NCBI GenBank assembly: GCA_902168255.1
Contig: CABHON010000005.1
Span: 1 to 47,312 of the forward strand
Length of the DNA: 47,312 nucleotides
Origin: an uncultured Legionella sp.
GTDB lineage: Bacteria; Pseudomonadota; Gammaproteobacteria; Legionellales; Legionellaceae
Direction of reading: 5' to 3'
Shown here: positions 8,951 to 17,669 of the stretch, in pieces
How positions within the stretch are numbered: the first letter of the stretch is position 1
Layout: the number at the start of each line of letters is the position of its first letter
Program-made: the position numbers and the translations under genes
Notes under the pieces: generated by a model
Databases searched by the model: none
Told to the model about the DNA's origin: nothing
Seen by the model: only the letters and a program-made list of their open reading frames with translations

Positions 8951-9545
8951 AGAATAACCAATTAACTAAAAACTTAAAAGCTTGAATGTATAAAATAGCA
9001 GTAACGCCGCCAAGAACTAATCCTGCTAATAACACTAACCCGTCTTTTTCAATAAGCCCAAGAGCTAATAAAGCGATTAAACTGCCAAATAACATATTAC
9101 TCAAAGGAATAGGCAACATCAGCAATATACTCAGCCAAGCAATTAAAAGCCCAACAAAAACTTCCATTATTTTTGTACTAAAAAAAGGATAACGCGGTTT
9201 AATCAGTTTTTCAGTTTTTTGTAAATAAGGAATAGCATAATGAAACATTTTTTTGAGATGAGACGTTTCGATACTTTTGTCTTTAAGCCATTGCGGAAGC
9301 CAGGGATCTTTTTTAGATAAAATTAACTGTATACTTAATAATAGAATTGGCAAACTAAACAGTGCTGCAACACCAGGAATTGCGCCTAAAGGCACAATGC
9401 TGGGTAAGGCAAAAATAAGAATACCAATACCATATACACGATAACCTAAACGCGCAATTAATTCACCTACCGTTATCTGTTGCTGATGTAACGCATTCTC
9501 TTCTAAAGTTTGAAAAATTTCTGATGTGTTGAGATCTTTATTCAC
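8949..9545 (-). CDS. ExoD family membrane protein
   Basis: A 198-residue protein matching the ExoD family (named from an exopolysaccharide mutant of Sinorhizobium). The N-terminal segment QITVGELIARLGYRVYGIGILIFALPSIVPLGAIPGVAALFSLPIL carries the family's conserved GERG-like helix and Pro/Gly-rich membrane region. A loop with DPWLPQWLKDKSI follows, then three or four more hydrophobic helices. Biochemical function is unknown; the name does not prove a role in polysaccharide export. It starts 4 bases after rlmD ends, so the two are probably co-transcribed. Confidence 0.85.
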   Translation of the reverse strand: MNKDLNTSEIFQTLEENALHQQQITVGELIARLGYRVYGIGILIFALPSIVPLGAIPGVAALFSLPILLLSIQLILSKKDPWLPQWLKDKSIETSHLKKMFHYAIPYLQKTEKLIKPRYPFFSTKIMEVFVGLLIAWLSILLMLPIPLSNMLFGSLIALLALGLIEKDGLVLLAGLVLGGVTAILYIQAFKFLVNWLF

Positions 9546-9549
9546 AATT

Positions 9550-10947
9550 TTATCTTTTTACAAATAATGCAATGGATTCTACATGAGATGTATGAGGAAA
9601 CATATCAGCAATACCAGCTTCTTGTAGAATATAACCTTTTTGATTCACTAATATATCAGCATCACGAGCTAGTGTAGCTGGGTTACAGGAAACATACACA
9701 ATAGTATTCGAATTCCATTGCTCAATGGAGTGCACAATTTCTAAAGCCCCTGTTCGTGCTGGATCCAAAAGAATTTTATCATAAGTATGTTGCGCCCAGG
9801 ACATTTCCCTAAAGCTAACATTACTGAGATCTGCCGCATAAAAATTTGTATTGGTAAGATAGTTAGCATCAGCATTCAACTGCGCTTGCTTTACCATCAT
9901 TTCACTCCCTTCTACCCCGACAACATGTTTCGCCCGTTTGGCTAAAGGTAATGAAAAATTACCTAAACCACAAAATAAATCTAAAATAGTCTCGTGTGGT
10001 TGTGGATTTAATAGCTGTACAGCTTGTTTTACTAATTCTTGGTTTAATCCTGGATTAACTTGGGTAAAATGGGCAGGTTGGAAAAAGAATGTTAAATTCT
10101 CTTCGTGCAAGCGATAAAATAATGGAGCAGGCTCTATTGGTAATAGCCATTCTAATTTATCAATGCTTCCTGCCTGAAGTAAAATCCAAAAATTATTTTT
10201 TTGGCCAAAATCAACTAGTTTTTCCCTATCATGTTCACATAAGGGCACTTGATGTCGAATAATAAGGGCACAAGCCTCACTTCCTGCTGCAACTTCAATT
10301 TGTGGAATATGTTGTTTAGCCTCTAAAGATTCAATTAATAATCGTAATTCTACAATTTTTTTTCCTACCGCCGGAAGTAGTATTTCACACGTTTGCATGT
10401 CTGTAATGCGGCGTGGATACATGCGTTCGCGAAAACCTACATATAAGGTATTTTTTTTATCCGACCAACGCACACTTAATCGAGCACGATGACGATATCC
10501 CCAAGAAACATTATCAGTTAAAGGAGATGATATTTTTTGTGGTTCAACGTGACCAAAATGCTTAAGCTGTTCAAGTAGAACCGCTTCTTTATGATGACGT
10601 TGTGTTTGAATATTGAGATGTTGGAGACTACAACCGCCACAGATACTTTTTGTCCTGGAACTTTCATCCGCCAAATTTGTGGGAATACCATAAAAATGTG
10701 GGCATTGAGGTTTCGCACGCTCTGAAGAGCCCAGTATTTCATCTGTTAATGGTGCTAATACCTTATCACACATTGCCTCATCAAATTTTTTATGACGTTT
10801 ATACGTGGATGATTCTACAGTTTCGCCAGGTAAGGCTCCTACAACAAAAATTGTTTTTCCATCAACACGAGCAATACCACGACCATCGTGACTCAAGGTT
10901 TCAATGTTTTTTGGTGTTGAACTTTCTGTTCGATGATGAGATTTCAC
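9550..10947 (-). CDS. rlmD: 23S rRNA (uracil1939-C5)-methyltransferase RlmD
   Basis: A 465-residue protein. It has an N-terminal TRAM RNA-binding domain (IETLSHDGRGIARVDGKTIF, about 15-34), iron-sulfur cysteines Cys82, Cys103, Cys106 (CGGC) and Cys187, a SAM-binding motif DLFCGLGNFSLPLA (323-336), the catalytic motif VSCNPATLARD with Cys421, and the general-base region HVESIAL near the C-terminus. It methylates U1939 of 23S rRNA. One oddity is that about 14 extra residues (YGIPTNLADESSRT region) separate the first cluster Cys from CGGC, where RumA homologues usually have about five. In many gammaproteobacteria rlmD is next to relA, and here only exoD separates them. Confidence 0.93.
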   Translation of the reverse strand: MKSHHRTESSTPKNIETLSHDGRGIARVDGKTIFVVGALPGETVESSTYKRHKKFDEAMCDKVLAPLTDEILGSSERAKPQCPHFYGIPTNLADESSRTKSICGGCSLQHLNIQTQRHHKEAVLLEQLKHFGHVEPQKISSPLTDNVSWGYRHRARLSVRWSDKKNTLYVGFRERMYPRRITDMQTCEILLPAVGKKIVELRLLIESLEAKQHIPQIEVAAGSEACALIIRHQVPLCEHDREKLVDFGQKNNFWILLQAGSIDKLEWLLPIEPAPLFYRLHEENLTFFFQPAHFTQVNPGLNQELVKQAVQLLNPQPHETILDLFCGLGNFSLPLAKRAKHVVGVEGSEMMVKQAQLNADANYLTNTNFYAADLSNVSFREMSWAQHTYDKILLDPARTGALEIVHSIEQWNSNTIVYVSCNPATLARDADILVNQKGYILQEAGIADMFPHTSHVESIALFVKR

Positions 10948-11017
10948 AGGGTTTTAGCCTTTTAATTTCAAGATATTTAATTTTCATGGGAGAAAGCCCT
11001 AAAGACGATTTCATGTT

Positions 11018-11075
11018 TAGGAGCGGGTCTTGTACTCTCGCCGGTTGTTACGGCGGGTACAAGACCCGCCCCTAC
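11018..11075. repeat. G+C-rich REP-like palindrome
   Basis: GCGGGTCTTGTAC (11023-11035) and GTACAAGACCCGC (11057-11069) are perfect 13-base inverted arms. They extend outward imperfectly (TTAGGA versus CCCTAC), and the 21-base spacer holds a smaller CGCCG/CGGCG pair. It is far richer in G+C than its surroundings and lies in the 213-base gap between rlmD and rplI, both read leftward. It resembles the extragenic palindromes processed by Y1 transposases such as the one at the left edge. Only one copy is in the window. Confidence 0.7.
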
Positions 11076-11160
11076 GAAGGAACAATCCATTACACACATC
11101 CCTTAAATTTAATGATTGCTTCAATATATTAAAAAATGTATAGCAACGGATAAAATAAAA

Positions 11161-11610
11161 TTACTTGCTTGAAACAATCGTAACTTTTACATTGGCGGTT
11201 ACATCACTGTGTACTAATACAGGAATAGTGTATTCGCCCACAGAATGTATAGGACCCTCTGGCATGCTGATTTCACGTTTTAACACAGGCATTCCTGAGT
11301 CGTGAATTGCTGCAGCAATATCATGAGGACCAACAGAACCATAGAGTTTACCTTCATCGCTGGTTAGCACAGCAATTTGAATAGCCAACTCATTTAATTT
11401 TTCAGCGCGTTGTTCTGCTTCAGTTAACAAGTCTGCCGCTTTTTTCTCCAATTCTGCACGACGTACTTCAAACTGTTCTAAATTTACTTTAGTAGCTCTA
11501 ACCGCTTTTCCTTCCGGAAGAAGATAATTACGGGCAAAGCCAGGTTTAACTTCAACAGTGTCACCTAAATTGCCTAAATTACGTACTTTTTCCAATAAAA
11601 TAACATTCAT
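11161..11610 (-). CDS. rplI: 50S ribosomal protein L9
   Basis: A 149-residue protein, the standard L9 length. The N-terminal RNA-binding domain begins [17 protein letters not shown] and contains [15 protein letters not shown], the L9 signature. A long connecting helix (residues 45-75) and the C-terminal domain with [12 protein letters not shown] follow. It is the last gene of the rpsF-rpsR-DUF2232-rplI block, 30 bases after the membrane-protein gene. Confidence 0.97.
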   Translation of the reverse strand: MNVILLEKVRNLGNLGDTVEVKPGFARNYLLPEGKAVRATKVNLEQFEVRRAELEKKAADLLTEAEQRAEKLNELAIQIAVLTSDEGKLYGSVGPHDIAAAIHDSGMPVLKREISMPEGPIHSVGEYTIPVLVHSDVTANVKVTIVSSK

Positions 11611-11640
11611 GAACTTTACCTCTTTAAAAACTTTAAAATT

Positions 11641-12546
11641 CTATTTTTCTATAAACTTGCGAACATTAAAAATTGTATCGCTTAATGCTAAAAGAATGAC
11701 AGGAATAGTGGATATGGGAAATAAAAGAATAATTAAAACATAAAATAGAAGGATTGCTCCTTTGAAACTTATTCTTTGTTTAATTGCATAATGAACAACA
11801 CTTAAACCAGCAATGAAGTATAAAACAACAAATACGGGTAAAGCATCGATGGCCCAATCATAAGACATAGTCAATCCACAAACTAAAAAAATTAGTCCAA
11901 GAATAAGAAAACTATAATCTAAACGAATTGACTCTAAATCTTGGGATAAGCCACCAGGATTGAACATCACTGCTTGCAAACCACGTCCTACTACTAAGGC
12001 GAAAAGAATATGCAACATGTACAGTGATGTTTGGACTCCTAATAGATAATACACAATTTCTTTAATAAACTTTTGTGCATCTGCGTAACTTTCAGGACTT
12101 GTGCCTGAGTCTCGATAGAGATCTAACAAATATTGAGTATAAATCTGATTAAGATCAGGAATTAGCCAATAAAAGAAAAAGATAACAATAAGACATAGGC
12201 CAAAAGAAACTTCCAAAACATAACGCCATGATGCGGTTGTTCGCAGTAAGAGTGCTAACCCCCATATTAAAAAATATGCAAGAAAACTCTCCATTACCAT
12301 CGCTAATGAATTGCTCATCCAATAAGAGCTTAGGACGGCAGGAATTATACTCCATGCTGCAACAAACAACCCATTTTTTGCACCTTTTCGTAAAGTAATA
12401 AAAGCAACTATAGCTAAACTCAACCATCCCAAAAAGGGAATGGCAGCAGTTAACATAGCCGCAATAGCCGCCTCGCGACGACCTTGCATGAGAAACTCAC
12501 CCAATTTATTTAAGCCAAGTAAAAAATTTTGACGTATTGAGTTCAT
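11641..12546 (-). CDS. DUF2232 (YybS-like) membrane protein
   Basis: A 301-residue protein with about eight hydrophobic helices and no signal peptide, matching the DUF2232/YybS type of membrane protein often encoded between rpsR and rplI in Legionella and Pseudomonas relatives. The helices begin near AAIAAMLTAAIPFLGWLSLAIVAF and end with a pair near AILLFYVLIILLFPISTIPVILLAL. Function is not established. The fold resembles energy-coupling-factor S-components, which would suggest transport; that is inference. The conserved position within the ribosomal block is the main support. Confidence 0.75.
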   Translation of the reverse strand: MNSIRQNFLLGLNKLGEFLMQGRREAAIAAMLTAAIPFLGWLSLAIVAFITLRKGAKNGLFVAAWSIIPAVLSSYWMSNSLAMVMESFLAYFLIWGLALLLRTTASWRYVLEVSFGLCLIVIFFFYWLIPDLNQIYTQYLLDLYRDSGTSPESYADAQKFIKEIVYYLLGVQTSLYMLHILFALVVGRGLQAVMFNPGGLSQDLESIRLDYSFLILGLIFLVCGLTMSYDWAIDALPVFVVLYFIAGLSVVHYAIKQRISFKGAILLFYVLIILLFPISTIPVILLALSDTIFNVRKFIEK

Positions 12547-12586
12547 ATCTATTGCATCACTTTACTAAAATATTCCTAATCATCTA

Positions 12587-12823
12587 TTAATTATGATGAT
12601 TATCACAGTAAGGAATTAACGCTAAATAACGAGCATACTTAATTGCTTTATTTAAGCGACGTTGTGTTTTAGCACTAATACCTGTAATACGGCTAGGAAC
12701 CATTTTCCCTGTTTCAGTTAAATGATTTTTTAATCCTGCTATATCTTTATAATCAGTATCTACAGAAACTTGTTCATCAGAAAAAGAACGTGAAAATTTT
12801 CGTTGTTTTGAATAACCAGCCAT
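12587..12823 (-). CDS. rpsR: 30S ribosomal protein S18
   Basis: A 78-residue protein. It contains the S18 core [45 protein letters not shown] in order (about residues 21-65) and ends [12 protein letters not shown]. Length and order are normal. It sits 4 bases downstream of rpsF and forms the S6:S18 pair on the 30S platform. Confidence 0.97.
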   Translation of the reverse strand: MAGYSKQRKFSRSFSDEQVSVDTDYKDIAGLKNHLTETGKMVPSRITGISAKTQRRLNKAIKYARYLALIPYCDNHHN

Positions 12824-12827
12824 TATA

Positions 12828-13235
12828 TTACTCCTTATCTTTTACTTGTTCTTTTGCATGAGCATGTTTATCACCATGATGATCGTTATGGTGATGATGC
12901 TCTGAGCGACCTTCTTTTTCTTTTTTCATCATAATAGAAGGTTCTGTTACTGCTTTTTCACATTGTAAAATCAAGTAACGTAAAACAGCGTCATTGAAAC
13001 GAAATGCATCTTTGATCTCAGTCAATGTTTCATGAGAACATTCGATGTTCATTAATAAATAATGTGCTTTGTGTATTTTGTTAATTGAGTAAGCTAATTG
13101 ACGTCTTCCCCAATCTTCAGAACGATGAATTTTTCCACCATTTTTCTGAATCATACCTTGATATCGTTCAACCATACCGGGCACTTGCTCGGATTGATCA
13201 GGATGAACCAAAAAGACTACTTCATAGTGTCGCAT
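12828..13235 (-). CDS. rpsF: 30S ribosomal protein S6 with a His-rich tail
   Basis: A 135-residue protein. The S6 fold is clear: [25 protein letters not shown] at the start, [30 protein letters not shown], and [11 protein letters not shown] near residue 90. After the domain (about residue 100) comes a charged tail rich in His, Lys, Asp and Glu ([19 protein letters not shown]). E. coli S6 has an acidic tail extended by RimK; here His dominates. The gene follows tRNA-Ser and two small hairpins and begins the ribosomal block. Confidence 0.96.
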   Translation of the reverse strand: MRHYEVVFLVHPDQSEQVPGMVERYQGMIQKNGGKIHRSEDWGRRQLAYSINKIHKAHYLLMNIECSHETLTEIKDAFRFNDAVLRYLILQCEKAVTEPSIMMKKEKEGRSEHHHHNDHHGDKHAHAKEQVKDKE

Positions 13236-13259
13236 ATTGATTAAAGCTCCTTATGGATT

Positions 13260-13338
13260 AAAAGCCTTCGACGCTTTTGTTTAAACGTGAATGTCGTAAG
13301 GCAAGGGATACTCTTCAATCGTTGAGTTTGCACTCAAC
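13260..13338 (-). promoter_or_regulatory. Leader of rpsF with two hairpins
   Basis: Between tRNA-Ser and rpsF (120 bases), the minus strand has GTTGAGT-GCAA-ACTCAAC (13321-13338), a perfect 7-base stem with a four-base loop. It then has AAAAGC-GTCGAAG-GCTTTT (13260-13278) just before the AAGGAG ribosome-binding site. rpsF leaders in many bacteria bind the S6:S18 complex for autoregulation, so the second hairpin is a candidate, but I cannot identify the known bulged CCG motif with confidence. The first could also terminate or process the tRNA transcript; it lacks a U-run. Confidence 0.35.
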
Positions 13339-13355
13339 TATGATGAGTACATAAA

Positions 13356-13445
13356 TGGCGGAGAGACAGGGATTCGAACCCTGGAAGGGCGCAAACCCTT
13401 AACGGTTTTCAAGACCGCCGCATTCAACCGCTCTGCCATCTCTCC
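13356..13445 (-). tRNA. tRNA-Ser (anticodon TGA)
   Basis: On the minus strand the acceptor arms GGAGAGA (13445 side) and TCTCTCC pair fully, followed by discriminator G and an encoded CCA (13358-13356). The anticodon arm CGGTC-TTGAAAA-CCG places TGA in the loop. A long variable arm (TTAAGGGTTTGCGCCCTT) is typical of serine tRNAs, and the T arm CAGGGTTCGAATCCCTG is perfect. The total is 90 bases including CCA. It decodes UCA and neighbouring serine codons and lies directly upstream of rpsF on the same strand. Confidence 0.97.
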
Positions 13446-13457
13446 AAAACGAAAACG

Positions 13458-13463
13458 AGTATA
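13458..13463 (-). promoter_or_regulatory. Possible -10 element for tRNA-Ser
   Basis: The minus strand reads TATACT twelve bases before the tRNA start, close to the sigma-70 -10 consensus and at a spacing that would give a short leader. No strong -35 is visible (TAGCAC lies 17 bases upstream), so this is only a candidate. Confidence 0.3.
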
Positions 13464-13505
13464 TCAAAACTATTTTTAAAGTGCTAGAGGTTGGATTAAA
13501 TTTTT

Positions 13506-15230
13506 CTACTTCCAAAGATTGGTTTTAATAACATCCATTAACATATCGCCGCGTGAACTCATAACAGCCTTTAATGCAAACAAACCAAAATCTTTTGCCT
13601 GGCTTGCTTTTATTGAAGGAGGCATAATAAGTTCGTAGGTATTAGAAACTATATCCACAATCACAGGGCCATTATGACTAAATGCTTCCTCCAAACCTTT
13701 TTTCAGATCCGCGGGATCTTCAATACGAATGCCCTTTATTCCAACTGCTTCCCCAAGTTTGGCAAAATTGGGGTTTTTTAGATCTACGCCGTAAGGAACC
13801 ATAGCACTTGCCATCATTTCCAATTGGACAAATCCCAACGTACTATTATTTAAAACAATTGCCTTTAAAGGTATTTGTTCTTGGACCAGTGTTAATATTT
13901 CGCCCATTAACATGGCAAAACCACCATCTCCACACATAGCCACAACTTGGCGATTTTTATCGACACATTGAGCACCAATAGCTTGTGATAGCGCATTAGC
14001 CATAGAACCATGATTAAAAGAACCTAATAACCGACGTTTACCGTTCATTTTTAAATAGCGTGCTGCCCATGCTGTTTGTGTGCCAACATCACAAGTAAAA
14101 ATAGTATCTTCACTGGCCACTTCACTTAATATTTTGGCAAAATATTGAGGATAAATTGGTTTTTTACCGGGCTCTCCTACGGCCAATTCATCAAGGCCTT
14201 TTCGGGCATTTTTATAATGTTTTAAGGCTTTTTCTAAGAAAGTAATATCATTCTTTTTATTAAGCAATGGTAGTAAAGCTTCCACACTTGCTTTCACATC
14301 ACCAACTAAACCTAAATCAATTCTTGTTTTTAAACCTAAATTTTCACCATTAATGTCAATTTGAATAACTTTTGCCTTTTCAGGATAGAAAGCACGATAA
14401 GGAAAATTAGTGCCTAATAAAAGCAATGTGTCGCAATCTTCCATAGTATAATACCCAGAAGAAAAACCGATAAGTCCCGTCATTCCTACATCAAATGGAT
14501 TATCATATTCAATGAATTCCTTTCCTCTCAACGTATGAACTATGGGGGATTTTAGTGTGTCTGCTAAACGAATAACGGTATCGTGCGCTCCTTTTACTCC
14601 CGCACCACAAAATAAAGCAATTTTTTCAGAACCATTTAAAATATCGGCGGCCTTTTTTAATTCTTCATGGTTAGGGATAATTATTGGTTGAGGAATATTA
14701 GAAATAGCACGGATAGCCGTTTCCACTTCTTTGAGAGCGATATCACCAGATAAAACTAAAACAGAAACACCCTTCTTGGTTAATGCTGTTTGAATAGCCG
14801 TATGTAGTAAAGTAGGTAAAGTTTCAGGATAAGAGACATTTTCACAGAAATAACTGCAATCTTTAAAAAGCGCTTTAGGATCGGTTTCTTGAAAATACTT
14901 ATTACCAATTTCTGTACTAGGAATTTGTGCAGCAATGGCTAATACGGGTGCCCCGCTTCGATGGGCGTCATATAATCCATTTATTAGATGAAGATTTCCT
15001 GGACCACAGCTTCCGGCACAAACTGCCAATTGCCCTGTAATTTGTGCTTCAGCACCAGCAGCAAAAGCCGCTGCTTCTTCATGTCTTGTATGAATCCATT
15101 CTATTTTTTTACGTTTGCTCAGTGAGTTAGTCATTGCATTCAGTGAATCACCTACGACACCATAAATACGTTGAACACCCATCTTTTCCAGAGTTTCAAT
15201 AAGAAGATCTGCAACAAGCTGATTTGCCAT
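13506..15230 (-). CDS. poxB: Pyruvate dehydrogenase (quinone), PoxB-like TPP enzyme
   Basis: A 574-residue thiamine-diphosphate enzyme, close in length to E. coli PoxB (572). Near-identical blocks include GVVGDSLNAMTNSL, RHEEAAAFAAGAEAQ (catalytic Glu) and VCAGSCGPGNLHLINGLYDAHR. The C-terminal TPP motif is GDGGFAMLMGEI with LNNSTLG. It would oxidise pyruvate to acetate and CO2, passing electrons to quinone at the membrane. I chose the ATG at 15230 rather than the one at 15245 because GGGGTGAG precedes it and the protein then matches family length. It follows a solute-binding protein gene by about 33 bases and may share its transcript. Confidence 0.9.
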   Translation of the reverse strand: MANQLVADLLIETLEKMGVQRIYGVVGDSLNAMTNSLSKRKKIEWIHTRHEEAAAFAAGAEAQITGQLAVCAGSCGPGNLHLINGLYDAHRSGAPVLAIAAQIPSTEIGNKYFQETDPKALFKDCSYFCENVSYPETLPTLLHTAIQTALTKKGVSVLVLSGDIALKEVETAIRAISNIPQPIIIPNHEELKKAADILNGSEKIALFCGAGVKGAHDTVIRLADTLKSPIVHTLRGKEFIEYDNPFDVGMTGLIGFSSGYYTMEDCDTLLLLGTNFPYRAFYPEKAKVIQIDINGENLGLKTRIDLGLVGDVKASVEALLPLLNKKNDITFLEKALKHYKNARKGLDELAVGEPGKKPIYPQYFAKILSEVASEDTIFTCDVGTQTAWAARYLKMNGKRRLLGSFNHGSMANALSQAIGAQCVDKNRQVVAMCGDGGFAMLMGEILTLVQEQIPLKAIVLNNSTLGFVQLEMMASAMVPYGVDLKNPNFAKLGEAVGIKGIRIEDPADLKKGLEEAFSHNGPVIVDIVSNTYELIMPPSIKASQAKDFGLFALKAVMSSRGDMLMDVIKTNLWK

Positions 15231-15263
15231 ACTCACCCCAAACATTAAATTAAAATAATATTA

Positions 15264-16061
15264 TTAACCCACGTGTTCATAATCATCCGCAATTTCCGCA
15301 TCTCTGTCAATAATTTCTTCTAGTAATCCACTTTTTTCAATTATTTTTAACCCTTTGTTAAAATCAGCGGCAATTTTAGTATTAGCATCTATTTTTCGTG
15401 AAATACCTACATACAGTTTTTTGTATCCTAACGGCGGCTGCATAAAGACTAAGTGTTCCTTATAATTAGCAGGAAGTTTATGATAAATTAAATATTCTGC
15501 GGTATATTGATCAATAAAAGCGAGATCCACCCTTTCTTCATATAACTGTTTCAAATTCTCTTCATCAGAATCTGCATATATCTTTATTAAGTGTCTATTT
15601 TTATCAAAGTCAGCCATATTAATATATCCCTTAACCACACCAAAACGATATTTCTCCATCTTTTTTAATGTATCAGCGACATTTTTATCGGGATGGGCAC
15701 TAGGATATTTAATATTACTATTTACTCGCTTATAAAAACCTACGGGGCTGCTCGAAAAAGACTGAGTATATAAAATTTCTTTCTTTCTTTTTTTACTAAA
15801 ATATTCGGGAAATATGCCATCAAGTTCTCCTTCATCCACTGCTTTCACAGCGTCATCCCATGGCATAAAAATTATTTTAACGTTATTATAACCTGCTGCT
15901 TTGAATGCAGCTAATACGATTTCATAGGCGTAGCCTTTATGCTCGGGGTTATCTTGAACATACGGAGGCCAATTAGTCGTACCTAGCACAATGCTTTTTG
16001 CATAGGAAACAGTAAAAAATAAAGGAAGTAAAAATAGTAGTAAATACTTTTTGTTGAACAT
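15264..16061 (-). CDS. Periplasmic solute-binding protein, family 3 (amino-acid type)
   Basis: A 265-residue protein. A signal peptide (MFNKKYLLLFLLPLFFTVSYA) is followed by a SBP_bac_3 domain: IVLGTTNWPPYVQ at the start, KGYAYEIVLAAFKAAGY, the PWDDAVKAVDEGELDGIFP motif typical of polar-amino-acid binding proteins, and a ligand-lobe segment DLAFIDQYTAEYLI. No ABC permease or ATPase lies next to it, so it may be an orphan receptor. The ATG at 16061 is preferred over an upstream GTG (16076), which would add five residues. The ligand cannot be read from sequence. Confidence 0.82.
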   Translation of the reverse strand: MFNKKYLLLFLLPLFFTVSYAKSIVLGTTNWPPYVQDNPEHKGYAYEIVLAAFKAAGYNNVKIIFMPWDDAVKAVDEGELDGIFPEYFSKKRKKEILYTQSFSSSPVGFYKRVNSNIKYPSAHPDKNVADTLKKMEKYRFGVVKGYINMADFDKNRHLIKIYADSDEENLKQLYEERVDLAFIDQYTAEYLIYHKLPANYKEHLVFMQPPLGYKKLYVGISRKIDANTKIAADFNKGLKIIEKSGLLEEIIDRDAEIADDYEHVG

Positions 16062-16111
16062 TTTCTTACAAAACACCTAGAAATTAAAGGATTAACTATG
16101 ATTGAAATAAG

Positions 16112-16133
16112 GTAGAAAATCAATGCTTTCTAC
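16112..16133 (-). terminator. Weak hairpin after spoVR
   Basis: GTAGAAA and TTTCTAC (7-base arms, 8-base loop) lie 28 bases downstream of the spoVR stop on the minus strand and are followed by CTTATTTC. It could terminate the prkA-yeaH-spoVR transcript, but the T-run is interrupted. Confidence 0.25.
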
Positions 16134-16160
16134 TGCAATCTAACGAAATGTCAACAGAAC

Positions 16161-17669
16161 TTAGATATCCGGACACCGATAGGTTGCTACAATTTGTCCT
16201 GTTGAATCAACAGATTCCAGCCTTATAGGGAATTGCCATAAAGCATATAAATGTTTCATCATTTCAGTGACAGTTTTCCCTAAGGGGCGCCGATCGCGTT
16301 CAGTGTGTCTTAATACAAGTGTTCGCGAACCTGAAAGATCAACATTGACTATTTGGATGTCTGGTTCAATATTGCCTAAATTATATTGCGCTGATAAAAC
16401 ATCGCGTACTTTTTGATAGCCCACTTCATCATGAATAGCAGAAACCATTAAATCTGGCTTTTGATCGTCATCTAATACAGAAAATAACTTTAATTCGCGT
16501 ATTAATTTAGGAGATAAATATTGTGCAATAAAACTTTCGTCTTTAAAGTTTCGCATCGCAAAATCTAAAGTTTCAATCCATGAAGTATTGGCAAGATGAG
16601 GAAACCATTGTTTATCTTCTTCTGTGGGGTTTTCGCATATACGACGAATGTCCTTGTACATATTAAATCCTAATGTATACGGATTAAAACCGGAAAAATA
16701 AGGACTATCAAAAGATGGCTGGGCAATAACGCTAGTATGGCTATGAAGCACTTCCAGCATGAATTCATCAGTAACTAATTTTTCATCATACAGCTGATTC
16801 ATGATAGTATAATGCCAAAATGTCGCCCATCCTTCATTCATCACTTTCGTTTGGCGTTGAGGGTAAAAATATTGTGCTATTTTACGCGTGATTCGTATAA
16901 TTTCTCTTTGCCATGACTCCAAAAATGGTGCATTTTTTTCAATAAAATAAAGTAAGTTTTCTTGTGGTTCTTCTGGAAAATTCTTTTTATTCGATAATTT
17001 TTCAGACTGTTTGGTCTGAGGCAACATACTCCATAATTCATTGACTTGGGATTGCAAATATTGCTCTCTGTTGCGTTGACGAATTTTTTCATCTTGTAAA
17101 GATAATGAATGAGGGTGCTTGTAGCGAAAAACACCATTGTTCATTAATGCATGGCAAGCATCTAATAAATCTTCGACGGCTTGAGCGCCATATTTCTCTT
17201 CACATTGAGAAATATAATTTCGTGCAAAAACGAGATAATCAACAATTGAATCTGGGCTAGTCCATAACTTAAATAAGTAATTACCTTTAAAAAAAGAATT
17301 ATGTCCATAGCAAGCATGCGCAATGACCAAGGCTTGCATTGGCATGGTATTTTCTTCTAATAAGTAAGCAATCGCCGGATCAGAGTTAATAATAAGTTCA
17401 TAAGCGAGGCCTATTACGCCTTGTTTATATTGTTTTTCTACCGTGACAAATTGTTTCCCAAAAGACCAATGATGATAGCCTACTGGCATACCTACGGATG
17501 AATAAACATCAATCATTTGTTCAGAAGAAATAATTTCTATTTGATTAGGATAGGTGTCCAAACCAAAATTTTGTGCTATACGACCAATTTCTCGTTCGTA
17601 TTTTCGCAATAATTTAAAATCCCACTCGGATCCTCTGGATAATGGTTTTGTTATTTTCTTCTTAATCAC
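16161..17669 (-). CDS. SpoVR family protein (YcgB-like)
   Basis: A 502-residue protein with SpoVR family features. Near the start are SEWDFKLLRKYEREIGRIA and the segment SVGMPVGYHHWSFGKQF. HACYGHNSFFKGNYLF (about 120) and a central NEGWATFWHY motif (about 280) suggest a metal-binding, zincin-like arrangement. PYTLGFNMYKDIRRI follows. Length matches E. coli YcgB (510). The family is linked to sporulation in Bacillus and to stress and stationary phase in Proteobacteria; the biochemical activity is unproven. It overlaps the YeaH-like gene by four bases (ATGA) and is the last gene of the three-gene operon. Confidence 0.93.
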   Translation of the reverse strand: MIKKKITKPLSRGSEWDFKLLRKYEREIGRIAQNFGLDTYPNQIEIISSEQMIDVYSSVGMPVGYHHWSFGKQFVTVEKQYKQGVIGLAYELIINSDPAIAYLLEENTMPMQALVIAHACYGHNSFFKGNYLFKLWTSPDSIVDYLVFARNYISQCEEKYGAQAVEDLLDACHALMNNGVFRYKHPHSLSLQDEKIRQRNREQYLQSQVNELWSMLPQTKQSEKLSNKKNFPEEPQENLLYFIEKNAPFLESWQREIIRITRKIAQYFYPQRQTKVMNEGWATFWHYTIMNQLYDEKLVTDEFMLEVLHSHTSVIAQPSFDSPYFSGFNPYTLGFNMYKDIRRICENPTEEDKQWFPHLANTSWIETLDFAMRNFKDESFIAQYLSPKLIRELKLFSVLDDDQKPDLMVSAIHDEVGYQKVRDVLSAQYNLGNIEPDIQIVNVDLSGSRTLVLRHTERDRRPLGKTVTEMMKHLYALWQFPIRLESVDSTGQIVATYRCPDI

